Made by a program: the position numbers and the translations under genes
Notes under the pieces: model-generated
Told to the model about the DNA's origin: nothing
Databases searched by the model: none
The model's input: the letters and a program-made list of their open reading frames with translations, nothing else
NCBI RefSeq assembly: GCF_001050195.2
Contig: NZ_DF967965.1
Location: 1,296,845-1,360,844 of the forward strand
Direction: 5' to 3'
From: Anaerolinea thermolimosa
Lineage (GTDB): Bacteria > Chloroflexota > Anaerolineae > Anaerolineales > Anaerolineaceae
Length of the DNA stretch: 64,000 nucleotides
Shown here: piece after piece, positions 1 through 8,080 of the stretch
How positions within the stretch are numbered: the stretch's first letter is position 1
Layout of the letters: each line of letters starts with the position of its first letter

Positions 1-361
1 GGTGAGAGGCGGCAAGGGCAACAAGACCCGCCGGGTGCCGCTGAACTCCGAAGCCCGCCAGGCCCTCAAAGCGTGGCTGGACGAACGACCGCACGGCGCA
101 GGTGATTGGCTGTTTCTCTCGCGCACCGGAAACCCGTTGAGCGCGCGGGACGTCCAGCGCATGGTGGCGGAGTATGCGCGCATTGCCGGGGTGGAAGCCA
201 CACCGCACACCCTGCGCCATACCTTTGCCACCCGTGCAGTTGAGAATGGGGTGGACATGGCCACCCTTGCGGCGATTCTGGGACACTCCCGGATTGAGAC
301 CACCGGACGTTACCTGCACCCGACCGCTGAACGGATGCAGGATGCGGTGGAGGGGGTGTAA
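1..361 (+). CDS. Tyrosine recombinase/integrase, C-terminal part
   Basis: This is the catalytic C-terminus of a XerC/D-type tyrosine recombinase, which cuts and rejoins DNA through a phosphotyrosine. The gene begins before the window, so the core-binding domain and the first catalytic Arg are not visible. Visible family marks are the beta-hairpin Lys region (GGKGNKTRRVPL), HTLRHTFAT carrying the His-x-x-Arg pair, LGHSRIETTGRYLH with the second His, and the nucleophilic Tyr near the end. The DNA is clearly richer in G and C than the genes to its right, which suggests a different origin. It could be a housekeeping Xer protein or the integrase of a mobile element. The next gene is convergent, 7 bases away. 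Confidence 0.9.
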   Translation, partial: VRGGKGNKTRRVPLNSEARQALKAWLDERPHGAGDWLFLSRTGNPLSARDVQRMVAEYARIAGVEATPHTLRHTFATRAVENGVDMATLAAILGHSRIETTGRYLHPTAERMQDAVEGV

Positions 362-368
362 ATTTAAG

Positions 369-1127
369 TTATTCAAATCTCACTGAATCCCCATTTCTAA
401 TATCAGGCACCACAGCATTCAGGAACCAGGCAATACTCGCAGGTTTGTTGTGCCCCTCTTTTCCATTTTGAGCAGAAAAATACAAATCTGTTACCGCTCC
501 ATAAAAAACAACTTCTCCTCCAAATAGGAGAATAACCCGATCTGCTATTCTGGTAATATCTTCCACATCATGGGTAGTGTAAAGAATCAATCTGCCTTGT
601 TGATTACGCCGCAACAGGGAAAACACCCTGTCCCTTTCTTTTACATCCAACCCGCGGATGGGCTCGTCCAGCAAAATTAACCGCGGTTTTCCCAAAAGAG
701 CTTGAGCAATGCCTATCAAGCGCATCTCACCATGAGAGAGGGATGACAACGGTTTATTAGAAATCTTCTGCAATCCCAGTGTAATAAGCAAATCCTCAAT
801 CTGTTCTGCAGTGCAGGATTCTTTCAGTGCCGCAAGGTAATTGAGAATCTGTCGTCCACTCAAATAATTAGGAAAATGTAGTTCCTGTGGTAAATAACCC
901 ACCTGGCTACGTATCGATTGCATATTTCGCGCATAAGAAAGCTTATCGAACCAGAGGTGGCCGTTATCAGGGCGTAAAACGGTTGCCAGACAGCGCAATA
1001 AGGTGGTTTTCCCCGATCCGTTTGGCCCAAAAACGGCTACACAACCGGAAGTCAGTTCCAAGTTAACATTCTTGAGTGCAAAGCGAGTACCAAAGGATTT
1101 TGATAATTTCTCGATCTTTAGTTCCAT
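369..1127 (-). CDS. ABC transporter ATP-binding protein (operon-distal)
   Basis: Cytoplasmic ATPase of an ABC exporter. It has Walker A GPNGSGKTT at residues 34-42, signature LSHGEMR near residue 130, Walker B LILLDEP near residue 150 and a switch His in YTTHDVED. I chose the ATG at 1127 (MELKIEKL), which gives the normal N-terminus for the family; the frame stays open 30 bases further upstream. The start overlaps the end of the preceding membrane protein by 10 bases, so translation is probably coupled. It is the last gene of a minus-strand operon whose first gene encodes a second ATPase, with three membrane proteins and a sigma factor between. The substrate is unknown; drug, peptide or lipid export are typical for the subfamily. 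Confidence 0.88.
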   Translation of the reverse strand: MELKIEKLSKSFGTRFALKNVNLELTSGCVAVFGPNGSGKTTLLRCLATVLRPDNGHLWFDKLSYARNMQSIRSQVGYLPQELHFPNYLSGRQILNYLAALKESCTAEQIEDLLITLGLQKISNKPLSSLSHGEMRLIGIAQALLGKPRLILLDEPIRGLDVKERDRVFSLLRRNQQGRLILYTTHDVEDITRIADRVILLFGGEVVFYGAVTDLYFSAQNGKEGHNKPASIAWFLNAVVPDIRNGDSVRFE

Positions 1128-1969
1128 GCGTATCTTTCGTCCGTAATGGTTTTCCAAACCAGCAAGAAGAGAAGCAAACCGAGCAAAATCAACACGCCCG
1201 AACCTACCAAAACCACCTTAGAAGAGGTAATCAACCAAGTCAGCCATGAAGGATTGAGTATTCCTTCAGTAGAACGCAAGAGTATCTCGCGCCAGCCCAG
1301 TATTACCATCCCACCCCACAATGAAAGGGGAAGAATAGTTCCAGGCAAAACACCCCAACGCAAGGTGATATAAAGCGCCAGACCGCTCAATGTCAACAAT
1401 GGGCCCAGCCATGCCAGGGCTAACCTCCACAGCACAATCTGTGTACTCTCCAGATGAATGATTAGCATTAGAATAAAAGCAATCAGCATATTCCAGCCCA
1501 ATACCATGGTTAGACGTGCGATGAGCAATTCGACGGGATGTGTTGCAGTGAGTAACTCTAATTCATGCAGCGTTCGAGTCTCAGGGCGGAAGAGATAAAC
1601 TACACTGCCAACCGCCATTAGTGGACTAAGAACCAGTAGTAACAAAGGCAGTAACTCGTTTCCCTCTAGAAGGGTCATCAGCAAACCAAGCAGCAAGACG
1701 AACAAACCGGCTACCCAGAATGAGGTTTCAAACATAGACCACTGGCTCTGCATCAGGCGATACCACCAGCTCCAGTTTCGTTTTGGAAGATCTACAGAGC
1801 GGGAAAGATGGTGCTTAAGCATTTCCAGCAGACGGGCGCGCTGCTCGCTGTCTGGCTCAGGCAGGGTGTAACTTTCCAAAACCCTCACCACTTCGTTCAA
1901 ATCTCCCAGCGCCTCACGCTGGCCCTCGTCCAAATCTGCTACTAGCCGCCGATTGATTTCTTTGATCAT
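1118..1969 (-). CDS. ABC-operon membrane protein (283 aa)
   Basis: Integral membrane protein with a cytoplasmic N-terminal stretch of about 85 charged residues followed by about six hydrophobic segments. It is probably the permease partner of the ATPase that overlaps its 3' end. The N-terminus (residues 1-60) is rich in Glu, Asp and Arg and lies where an ECF sigma factor gene overlaps by 56 bases, so it may act as an anti-sigma or sensor segment; that is inference only. The start ATG at 1969 has a strong ribosome site (GAGGAGGTAAAAT) inside the sigma gene. No named family was recognised with certainty. Confidence 0.75.
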   Translation of the reverse strand: MIKEINRRLVADLDEGQREALGDLNEVVRVLESYTLPEPDSEQRARLLEMLKHHLSRSVDLPKRNWSWWYRLMQSQWSMFETSFWVAGLFVLLLGLLMTLLEGNELLPLLLLVLSPLMAVGSVVYLFRPETRTLHELELLTATHPVELLIARLTMVLGWNMLIAFILMLIIHLESTQIVLWRLALAWLGPLLTLSGLALYITLRWGVLPGTILPLSLWGGMVILGWREILLRSTEGILNPSWLTWLITSSKVVLVGSGVLILLGLLLFLLVWKTITDERYAWN

Positions 1970-2531
1970 ATTTTACCTCCTCTCGTTCTAAAACCTTGCG
2001 AGCCATTTGCAAGCCACGGTAGAGGCGGCTCTTGACCGTGCCAAGCGGCACACCCGTCACCCCAGCAATTTCTTCGAGCGATAAATCGTGGTAAAAACGT
2101 AAAATGATCACCTCGCGCTGAGGCAAGGGTAAGTTTTGTAAAAGGAAAATGGCTTTTGTTTTCAGATCTTCGCGAAATACAACGTTTTCAACTGTTTCTT
2201 CCTCGACTTGCCACTTTTTGTGCCGTTCTTCATCGGGGTCAAATTGCATTTCCCGCTGAATAAATGCCGAACGGAAATGGTCTCGCATCAAGTTATGGAT
2301 GATCCGAAAGACCCATGGCCGGAAGGCATCCGGCACCTCACCATGGTATTTCAACAATCGTACAAATGTTTCCTGAACCAGGTCCTCAGCAATCTGTTTA
2401 TCATTTGTGATCCTTACCCCAAAGGCTAACAGCAATGGGTAATAACGCTCCACCAGCAGTGTAAGTGCCTGGTGATCTCCACAAAGTACGCGCTGATAAA
2501 TCATTTCATCGGGTTCGTCATCCATGCTCAC
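1914..2531 (-). CDS. ECF-type RNA polymerase sigma factor
   Basis: Sigma-70 family factor of extracytoplasmic-function size (about 205 aa), directing RNA polymerase to a small regulon. Region 2 covers about residues 24-90 (LVERYYPLLL, the AEDLVQETFVRL helix, FRPWVFRIIHN) and region 4 about residues 140-185 (LPLPQREVIILRFYHDLSLEEIA, then the helix-turn-helix GTVKSRLYRGL). The start is GTG at 2531 or ATG at 2525; both overlap the 3' end of the upstream membrane gene. The 3' end overlaps the next membrane gene by 56 bases. Its position within an ABC transporter operon suggests it controls that operon and that an overlapping membrane protein is its regulator. No classic zinc-binding anti-sigma domain is visible. 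Confidence 0.93.
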   Translation of the reverse strand: MSMDDEPDEMIYQRVLCGDHQALTLLVERYYPLLLAFGVRITNDKQIAEDLVQETFVRLLKYHGEVPDAFRPWVFRIIHNLMRDHFRSAFIQREMQFDPDEERHKKWQVEEETVENVVFREDLKTKAIFLLQNLPLPQREVIILRFYHDLSLEEIAGVTGVPLGTVKSRLYRGLQMARKVLEREEVKYDQRNQSAASSRFGRGPA

Positions 2532-3189
2532 TCATGCCCAACTTAACTTTCCAGTTGTACCAAAACAGGTTAAGTGTAAATGCTCCCACACCTGCTACTA
2601 AAAGCAGCATTTGATTAATTACCGCAGAGGTATCTGTTGTAGGCCAAAGCGGATAAAATAGAAACAAAACTCCGCTGAGTTTCCCGCGCGTCTGCAATTC
2701 AATGAACCACCACATCATTACCGAGGCAGCTGCCGCCCAATACGAGCGGGAAAGATGGTTAATCAGCATAGAAACTCCTGTAAGAAAGATCGTTGGGGAA
2801 ATGGCAAGTATCACAAGGGGGACGGGATTGAATGTCGGTATTCCCCATAGCACAAAAAAGGTTAGTATTCCCAGCATCATCGCCAGAGTTATCAATGCTA
2901 ATGCCATCAGCACACGGATAAGTGGTAGACGGAAACGCGATTCTGGGTAGCTCAGGCGCAGTTCCTCAAAGCGGTTTTCGCCTTCGATGGACATCAAACG
3001 GGCCGTCGCCAGACCAGAAAACAAGGGCAGAAGGATCACAAAAGATTCAAGAAATATTCCGGGGGAAAGTTCTTCATACCGTCCCCACAGAAGGCGCGTC
3101 ATCAAAGCATATGCCGGTATACCCAGACAACTCAACAGAGCGCTCCAGTGTCCGCTGATTATAATTTCGTAACTGAGCAGTGATTTCAT
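2518..3189 (-). CDS. ABC transporter membrane protein (224 aa)
   Basis: Hydrophobic protein with about six membrane-spanning segments, resembling an ABC-2-type permease half. I set the start at ATG 3189 (MKSLLSYEII), which overlaps the stop of the preceding gene as ATGA. The longer open frame begins inside that gene and adds 29 residues that do not look like a membrane-protein N-terminus. It lies between the large permease with an extracellular domain and the sigma factor. The substrate is unknown. Confidence 0.75.
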   Translation of the reverse strand: MKSLLSYEIIISGHWSALLSCLGIPAYALMTRLLWGRYEELSPGIFLESFVILLPLFSGLATARLMSIEGENRFEELRLSYPESRFRLPLIRVLMALALITLAMMLGILTFFVLWGIPTFNPVPLVILAISPTIFLTGVSMLINHLSRSYWAAAASVMMWWFIELQTRGKLSGVLFLFYPLWPTTDTSAVINQMLLLVAGVGAFTLNLFWYNWKVKLGMSEHG

Positions 3190-5186
3190 CGGATCGTACC
3201 TATCGAACGAATCCAGGCAGGGAGTGCATCGTAAGGAAGTTCTTCCAATTCGGCTGACTTCCGTGTCATTTCCCAAACAATGGTGGCAATGGCTGGTTCA
3301 CCGCCTTGTTGGTAAATTTCCAGCAGGGCCTGGAGGTTTTCATTGACTACCATGCCACTCTCATTAATGTTTTGGAATCTGGTGAGCATCTTTTCGGCAT
3401 TGCCTTGCTCAGTTCGATACAGATTCAGAAAACCGACCACTGCTTCGAAAGCCTGATCCAAACTAGTTACGGGACGATTGTAAGTATCCTCTAATCTTCC
3501 TCCTATCATAAACCATAGATCACTTGCAATGGTGCGGGTTATAAAAGACTGCCAGGTGTTAGGTGTCTTAACGTACCGCTGGGTTACAATTACAGGATAA
3601 CCCTCTGCAGGAGGTGTATAAGCAGGCAGACCTCCTTCTTCTCCCAAGACCATAAGAATCAGCCCCTTAACATTGGCATTTGGGAAGAAAGGGACAATAG
3701 CGCGAAGTGCACGAGAATAATCAACAGCCATCTCCCGACCTGGCTGTAGGTCGGCACTTGCTGTGATCAACGTTACATCATCTATCTGTTCCACCACCAA
3801 GCGGGGAGAAGCCACTAGAAAGACCCAACTGACCTGTTCGGCTGCGAAATGGTTTTCCCCAACTGCAGGGATATTGGCAGCCACCGGCAGGCCAGGATTG
3901 TTTTCGATATGCAGAGAAAAGCGCGCTGGTTCATGATGATCAGCAAGTTGACCATTAGAAACAGCTAGCGGATACCATGCTACACCAGTTGTCAGCCGAA
4001 TGCCTTGTGGGTCAATGAAATCCGTTGTCTCCACGACTCCATCGGAAATGTTTTCCACACGCAAAGCACCTTCATATTCCAGTATTACCAAGGTACTTTC
4101 TCCAGGGGCTAACGGGCGTGACAAATGGAGATCAATCCAATCTCCATCGTGTTTCACCTCAACATTGGAGCGGGTTACCGAAAATACAGGATTGAGTCGT
4201 AAGGTAAATTGTTCCAGGTTGTTTTCCCATAGGTTTAAGACTTCTAAAACGACATGGAAATGGGGAATCCGCGGATTGGCCAAATCCATCACCACCTGAT
4301 AGCCTGTGATGCGCACATGAACTGGTTCGTTCAGGGTTAACTCATTCCTATTCTGAAAGGATGCCTTCTGAAAGCCACCCACATAACGTGTTCCTCCCCA
4401 GCCTGCCAGAATCGAAGCGATGACTATTAATCCAATTGCGATTTTTGATGTGCTGTGAAAACGGCGCACAGAAACGATTTGCATCATTCCTGCCAGACAA
4501 AAGAGGAATAATCCAAAGTAGAAGAGATTGAACCATATTGGTTGAGTGCCGTATATCAAGCGCCCCCAAACGTCAGAATAGAAGCTAACCCCTTGACGCA
4601 TGAAATTCAACAAACTAGCAGGTGGGAAGTGGCTGGATAACATACTCGGACCAAGTAGAAAAGCCAGCCAAACCGCGGCTAGAATCAGATACCCCCAACG
4701 ATCAATATTTCTCCTGAGCAAAAGCATCCATGCCAGCGCATTGACAAATGCAATGGTTAGCCCGGCATCAAAGAGAAAAACGGAAACACCTTCCACCCAG
4801 GATGTGAGTGGTCCTTGATAGGCAGCAATCACCAAAGGTTCAATCAGGAAAAGGATGAGCGTAACAAACACCGCCATCCAACGTCCCCCAATCACCTCAA
4901 AGCCGGTTGGATAGGTTTCTTCTATTTCCTGAAATTGAAACCGCTTCGATCGAGAAATACTGACACCAGCCATGAACAAGCCTATGAGCGATATCAACCC
5001 GATTGTCAGTCGTCCAACTGTTGTTTCGAGCAAGGCCTGCGCCGAACGGTTATCCTTCCCAATAAAAAGTTGAAAGAACAAGGCGCCCCAAAGTACATGC
5101 AGCAAAGGATATAGCCAGTTGAGCGTCAGCAGGCGTAGTTCGGTACGAAAAGAAACCAGAAAACGAGAAAACATTGCTTTAAGCAT
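3186..5186 (-). CDS. ABC permease with large extracytoplasmic C-terminal domain (666 aa)
   Basis: The N-terminal 280 residues hold about six to seven hydrophobic segments, like an ABC-2-type permease. Residues from about 285 to 666 form a soluble, probably extracytoplasmic domain that looks like a catalytically dead M1-peptidase-type fold: beta-rich, with stretches such as MVLGEEGG and a helical end (PYDALPAWIRS), but no visible HExxH zinc motif. Similar two-part proteins are paired with BcrA-like ATPases. The start ATG at 5186 has a GAGAGGAAAGCT ribosome site and overlaps the upstream ATPase gene by 8 bases. The peptidase-fold assignment is inference from architecture. Confidence 0.75.
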   Translation of the reverse strand: MLKAMFSRFLVSFRTELRLLTLNWLYPLLHVLWGALFFQLFIGKDNRSAQALLETTVGRLTIGLISLIGLFMAGVSISRSKRFQFQEIEETYPTGFEVIGGRWMAVFVTLILFLIEPLVIAAYQGPLTSWVEGVSVFLFDAGLTIAFVNALAWMLLLRRNIDRWGYLILAAVWLAFLLGPSMLSSHFPPASLLNFMRQGVSFYSDVWGRLIYGTQPIWFNLFYFGLFLFCLAGMMQIVSVRRFHSTSKIAIGLIVIASILAGWGGTRYVGGFQKASFQNRNELTLNEPVHVRITGYQVVMDLANPRIPHFHVVLEVLNLWENNLEQFTLRLNPVFSVTRSNVEVKHDGDWIDLHLSRPLAPGESTLVILEYEGALRVENISDGVVETTDFIDPQGIRLTTGVAWYPLAVSNGQLADHHEPARFSLHIENNPGLPVAANIPAVGENHFAAEQVSWVFLVASPRLVVEQIDDVTLITASADLQPGREMAVDYSRALRAIVPFFPNANVKGLILMVLGEEGGLPAYTPPAEGYPVIVTQRYVKTPNTWQSFITRTIASDLWFMIGGRLEDTYNRPVTSLDQAFEAVVGFLNLYRTEQGNAEKMLTRFQNINESGMVVNENLQALLEIYQQGGEPAIATIVWEMTRKSAELEELPYDALPAWIRSIGTIR

Positions 5187-6066
5187 AGCTTTCCTCTCGT
5201 TGTTTTTGATGATTCTGGATCACCGCTACGTATCCGTCCTCAAGGCGGGGGGAAAGCGGTTGTGCATCCGCCAGCGGCCGGTCGCTTGCCAGCAAACGCG
5301 CCTGTACCATACCATTTGTCATTTGAGTAGCCAGTACGGTATAGCGTCTTTCCACTTCCGACCATTGCTCCATAGGAACTTTTACCTGCCACACTGCGTG
5401 ACGTGCCCGATTTGCCAACTCGGATGGACTACCAATGAAAACCACCTTGCCTTGTTCCAGCACTGCCAGACCATTACAGAACTCTACATCTGCCACAATA
5501 TGAGTTGAAAGCAATACTGTACTTCGTTTAGACAGGCCCACCAGCAAGTTGCGAAAACGGATGCGCTCTTCGGGGTCCAATCCAGCGGTTGGTTCATCTA
5601 CAATCAGCAATTCAGGATTCCCTAACAACGCCTGAGCAATTCCTAACCGTTGACGCATACCGCCGGAAAAGGTGCCTACTTTACGTTGCGCCTGTTCGAG
5701 TAAATTCACCTCGGCCAGCACCGCCTCTACTTGCGCTTTACGTTGCTTGGGAGGGACATTTTTCAGGATGGCAATATATTCCAATAATTCAAACGCCTTC
5801 AGACCTGGATAAAAACCAAACTCCTGTGGCAAATACCCCAACCGCTGACGAATGCTGGAGCCTTGACGAAGGACGTCAAAACCACCAATCTCAACCCTTC
5901 CACTGGTTGGTAACAGTAACGTTGCCAGAATGCGCATCAGTGTGGTTTTTCCTGCGCCATTTGGCCCTAACAAGCCGAACATCCCGCCTGTGATGTGTAA
6001 AGAAATATGGTCTAGCGCTCGAAATTGGCCATAATCCTTGGTCAAATTCTCCACTATAATTTCCAT
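5179..6066 (-). CDS. ABC transporter ATP-binding protein (operon-first)
   Basis: Cytoplasmic ATPase of the CcmA/BcrA type. Walker A GPNGAGKTT is at residues 34-42, Q-loop at LPQEFGFYPG, signature FSGGMRQRLGIAQAL, Walker B LLIVDEPTAGLD and switch His in LLSTHIV. After the nucleotide-binding domain there is an extension of about 75 residues (VWQVKVPMEQWSEVE onward) that is typical of ABC-2 exporters. It is the first gene of the minus-strand operon, overlaps the next gene by 8 bases and probably drives that large permease. I see no convincing promoter upstream. Confidence 0.9.
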   Translation of the reverse strand: MEIIVENLTKDYGQFRALDHISLHITGGMFGLLGPNGAGKTTLMRILATLLLPTSGRVEIGGFDVLRQGSSIRQRLGYLPQEFGFYPGLKAFELLEYIAILKNVPPKQRKAQVEAVLAEVNLLEQAQRKVGTFSGGMRQRLGIAQALLGNPELLIVDEPTAGLDPEERIRFRNLLVGLSKRSTVLLSTHIVADVEFCNGLAVLEQGKVVFIGSPSELANRARHAVWQVKVPMEQWSEVERRYTVLATQMTNGMVQARLLASDRPLADAQPLSPRLEDGYVAVIQNHQKQREESYA

Positions 6067-6629
6067 TATTCACTCCATACGTCGAGAAAGCATCCTCGCA
6101 TTTATTCAATAAAACGAGAAAGATGAAGAAAAAGTTTAAGATCTGATTTACCCCACATTGAATCGTGAGGCCCCTTACTTCTTTTGTTATTGTGGAAAGC
6201 ACTGCGAAAAGGCGGTGAGACTAGTGAACAGGCAGAGTGCGTAACAGGTAGTGTACCAACAAGCCGAGCTCTGGTAAGCCCGGCTTGTGGTTTTGCGGTC
6301 GGCACATGCCCTTTTGGCATTTTGTAAATGATGACACCATTTGAGTTGCAGTATCTTTTATCCCGCGACAGATAGAAATTATCCCTGAATAAATACTAAT
6401 CTGCCATCGTCCTTTATATTGGTGAACCACAGGGTCATTCGGCTGGCTCATGTTAGCGAGTTTTGGATTTCCCGTTTTTTACAAGGAGAAGCTAGTGCGA
6501 TTGAACATCCAGGCATGCCAACTGCTCTTCTCGATACCCACACTAAAAGCGCCGTAAGGGTTATAAAAATGCAATTATTTTTTTAGTAAGAATGGGTAAT
6601 TCTCTTCAGCGCAAACTTGTGATTATTCT
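6067..6629. other. Stretch without recognised gene
   Basis: About 560 bases upstream of the ABC operon. Short open frames on both strands look like chance frames: none has a family motif or a good ribosome site. The only clear structure is the inverted repeat at 6259-6288. The promoter of the minus-strand ABC operon must lie at the left end of this stretch, but I could not pick convincing -35/-10 boxes. Confidence 0.5.
6259..6288. repeat. Inverted repeat ACAAGCCG/CGGCTTGT
   Basis: Perfect 8-base arms separated by 14 bases, followed on the plus strand by GGTTTTGC. It resembles a weak terminator or the scar of a mobile element. No plus-strand gene ends just before it, so its role is unclear. 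Confidence 0.4.
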
Positions 6630-7013
6630 TTACTCCTCTTTAACTTTCCAGTCTTCGGGTGTGAGTCCAGCCAGCGTGATCAAGTTTACTGCCAGACAAT
6701 TGAAATGAGCATCATGAAACAATCCATTTTGGCAGGAAGTTATCCACCCCCTGGCTACTCGCGCTTTCACTCCAAATTCGCCGTTGATACTTTTTAGCAA
6801 TTCGCAAAAGTGAATTTCACCGAAATAATTCTCTTTCTTCCTGTGGTGTTCCAAAACACTTATAACATTTGCATAATTTCTCAAATTTACAAAGAGCAAT
6901 CGAATTAATAACCAACCTTTATTTGCTTGGGGTTCGCTTTCTTCATCGTAAACAAAAAACTCCCCATCTCGATGGACTTTTTGAACAAACAAATCTACTT
7001 CCATATGCGTCAT
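6630..7013 (-). CDS. DUF3800-like protein, truncated
   Basis: The 127-aa product has features of the N-terminal half of DUF3800 proteins, a family with an RNase-H-like fold often found in defence islands: FFVYDEESEPQ near the start (the acidic FVDESG-type motif), GEIHFCELLKS in the middle and FNCLAVNL later. Family members are usually about twice as long, and this frame ends soon after the core, so it is probably a decayed gene. The start ATG overlaps the TGA of the hsdS remnant as ATGA, so the two were probably one operon. Family assignment is tentative. Confidence 0.45.
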   Translation of the reverse strand: MTHMEVDLFVQKVHRDGEFFVYDEESEPQANKGWLLIRLLFVNLRNYANVISVLEHHRKKENYFGEIHFCELLKSINGEFGVKARVARGWITSCQNGLFHDAHFNCLAVNLITLAGLTPEDWKVKEE

Positions 7014-7236
7014 ATCTCCCCTCGAAACGCCGCCGCCAGAATAGACTGCTCCAATTGCTCAATGGCACGCAGATCGGCTTCAAGCAATTTTGGTGCGCCT
7101 GAATGCCGTCCAGATAGGCAACAATGCGGCGCTGCTCAGCGAGTGAGCGAGGTGGATCACTAAGAAACAGTATCGGAATACTTGCCTCTTTTAGCGCTTT
7201 TTTTGGACATTCTTGGCATTCTAACGCCAGTCGCAA
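7010..7236 (-). pseudogene. hsdS: Type I restriction specificity subunit (HsdS), 3' remnant
   Basis: On the minus strand one frame reads LAEQRRIVAYLDGIQA, the conserved start of the HsdS C-terminal helix. After a shift near 7080-7090 another frame reads LLEADLRAIEQLEQSIL and then AAFRGEI followed by a stop, the typical HsdS ending. HsdS chooses the DNA target for type I restriction-modification. Only the last 60 or so residues survive, with at least one frameshift; the target-recognition domains and hsdM/hsdR are absent. It is a dead fragment of a restriction locus that probably lay beside the DUF3800 gene. Confidence 0.7.
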
Positions 7237-7360
7237 TTTTTGTTTAATGGCTCAAGAATTGTGATGAACGAAAATAAAATTCCGGTAATTTTCTCTTTAA
7301 AATATTTGGATCTGGTTTAAGAGAAACCCATTCAGTTGACCCTATCCCGCTGACTGAAGG

Positions 7361-7441
7361 AGATTGTCACTTAAACAGTGGGTTTAGCAGGTAACAGAGA
7401 ACAGGTACCTTTCTATAATGAGATTGCGAAAACCGGTCATA
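7361..7441 (+). repeat. IS-end-like sequence, copy A
   Basis: About 80 bases that match, at roughly 80 percent by eye, the reverse complement of 47360-47440. The best shared block is GGTAACAGAGARCAG followed by ACCTTTCTADAATGAG. In the other copy it lies just upstream of a degraded transposase gene, so this is probably the orphaned end of a related insertion sequence. No transposase remains next to it. Confidence 0.55.
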
Positions 7442-7593
7442 TTTCTTCGTCATGACACACCTCCCTTGCCATCGGTAAAAGCAAATGCCCGTGCAGTCGG
7501 TTCGCTTGCGCGGGCGGCAAAAGTTTGCTATGCTCTTTTTGCCGCAACGCACCGCAACCGCATACCCTTTCGGGGCACTATAGTTGCCATCTC

Positions 7594-7620
7594 AGCCTCG
7601 CCAATCTCCGCGGTGAGGCT
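7594..7620. repeat. Hairpin in the intergenic region
   Basis: AGCCTCGCC pairs with GGTGAGGCT (9 base pairs, one G-U) around a 9-base loop. No clear T-run follows, so it is not a convincing terminator. Confidence 0.4.
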
Positions 7621-8029
7621 GAAATTTAATCTGGTTTCATTGTATCCGGGCAAAGAATTGTGTCAAGCCAATTTAAGATTAGCCCAGAACTGGTGTTTTT
7701 TTAATTTGAATAAGTTCTGGATACTTTTAAAGTTGAGTGGGCTGTTATGGCCTGGAGTTTGCCATGATAATGTAAAGTGTTTTGTATTTCGCATGGTTCT
7801 GGTTTTTACCCATGAATTTACGGGTGGCTTTAGCCCTCTAGATGGGATTGTGTTAAAATATCATCAAGGATTCGGTGGTCGGAAAAGTGAAGTTTTTTCC
7901 GGCGTTGGATAGCGTTTTATCCATCGAAAAGTACCGCCCCTGAAGACCTCCATTGACTGGAGAAATTTACTGTGAGATCCACCGATCCAACGATTCAACA
8001 AGTCAACTGGGATATTGTATTTAATGTTT

Positions 8030-8058
8030 ACCGGCGTGGTTTTTTAGACCTCGCCGGT
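8030..8058. promoter_or_regulatory. Palindrome in the leader of the Mo/F420 operon
   Basis: ACCGGCGTGGT and ACCTCGCCGGT form arms of 11 bases with a single T-T mismatch around a TTTTTAG loop. It ends 22 bases before the ssnA ATG, which has its own AGAGG site. No T-run follows, so it is not an ordinary terminator. It could be an operator or an RNA hairpin controlling translation of the first gene. Confidence 0.5.
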
Positions 8059-8080
8059 TTGGATTCTTCGGGAGAGGAAT

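Larger units (their letters stand above)
7237..8080. other. 844-base stretch without recognised gene
   Basis: Upstream of the large Mo/F420 operon. It contains an IS-end-like sequence (7361-7441), a hairpin (7594-7620) and a strong palindrome just before ssnA (8030-8058). An open frame of 164 codons at 7418-7912 has no family motif, no sensible ribosome site and an uneven composition, so I do not call it. A 28-codon minus-strand frame with a good GGAGGTG site lies across the IS-end-like sequence, but its reading is not conserved in the other copy of that sequence. Confidence 0.55.

Noticed and set aside
7418-7912. Plus-strand open frame of 164 codons before the Mo/F420 operon
   Set aside because: No ribosome site, no family motif, overlaps the IS-end-like sequence and a hairpin; the composition does not look like protein.
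7900-8080. Molybdenum-cofactor riboswitch in the leader of ssnA
   Set aside because: The leader has one palindrome but I could not find the multi-stem arrangement of the Moco RNA motif; a covariance search would be needed.
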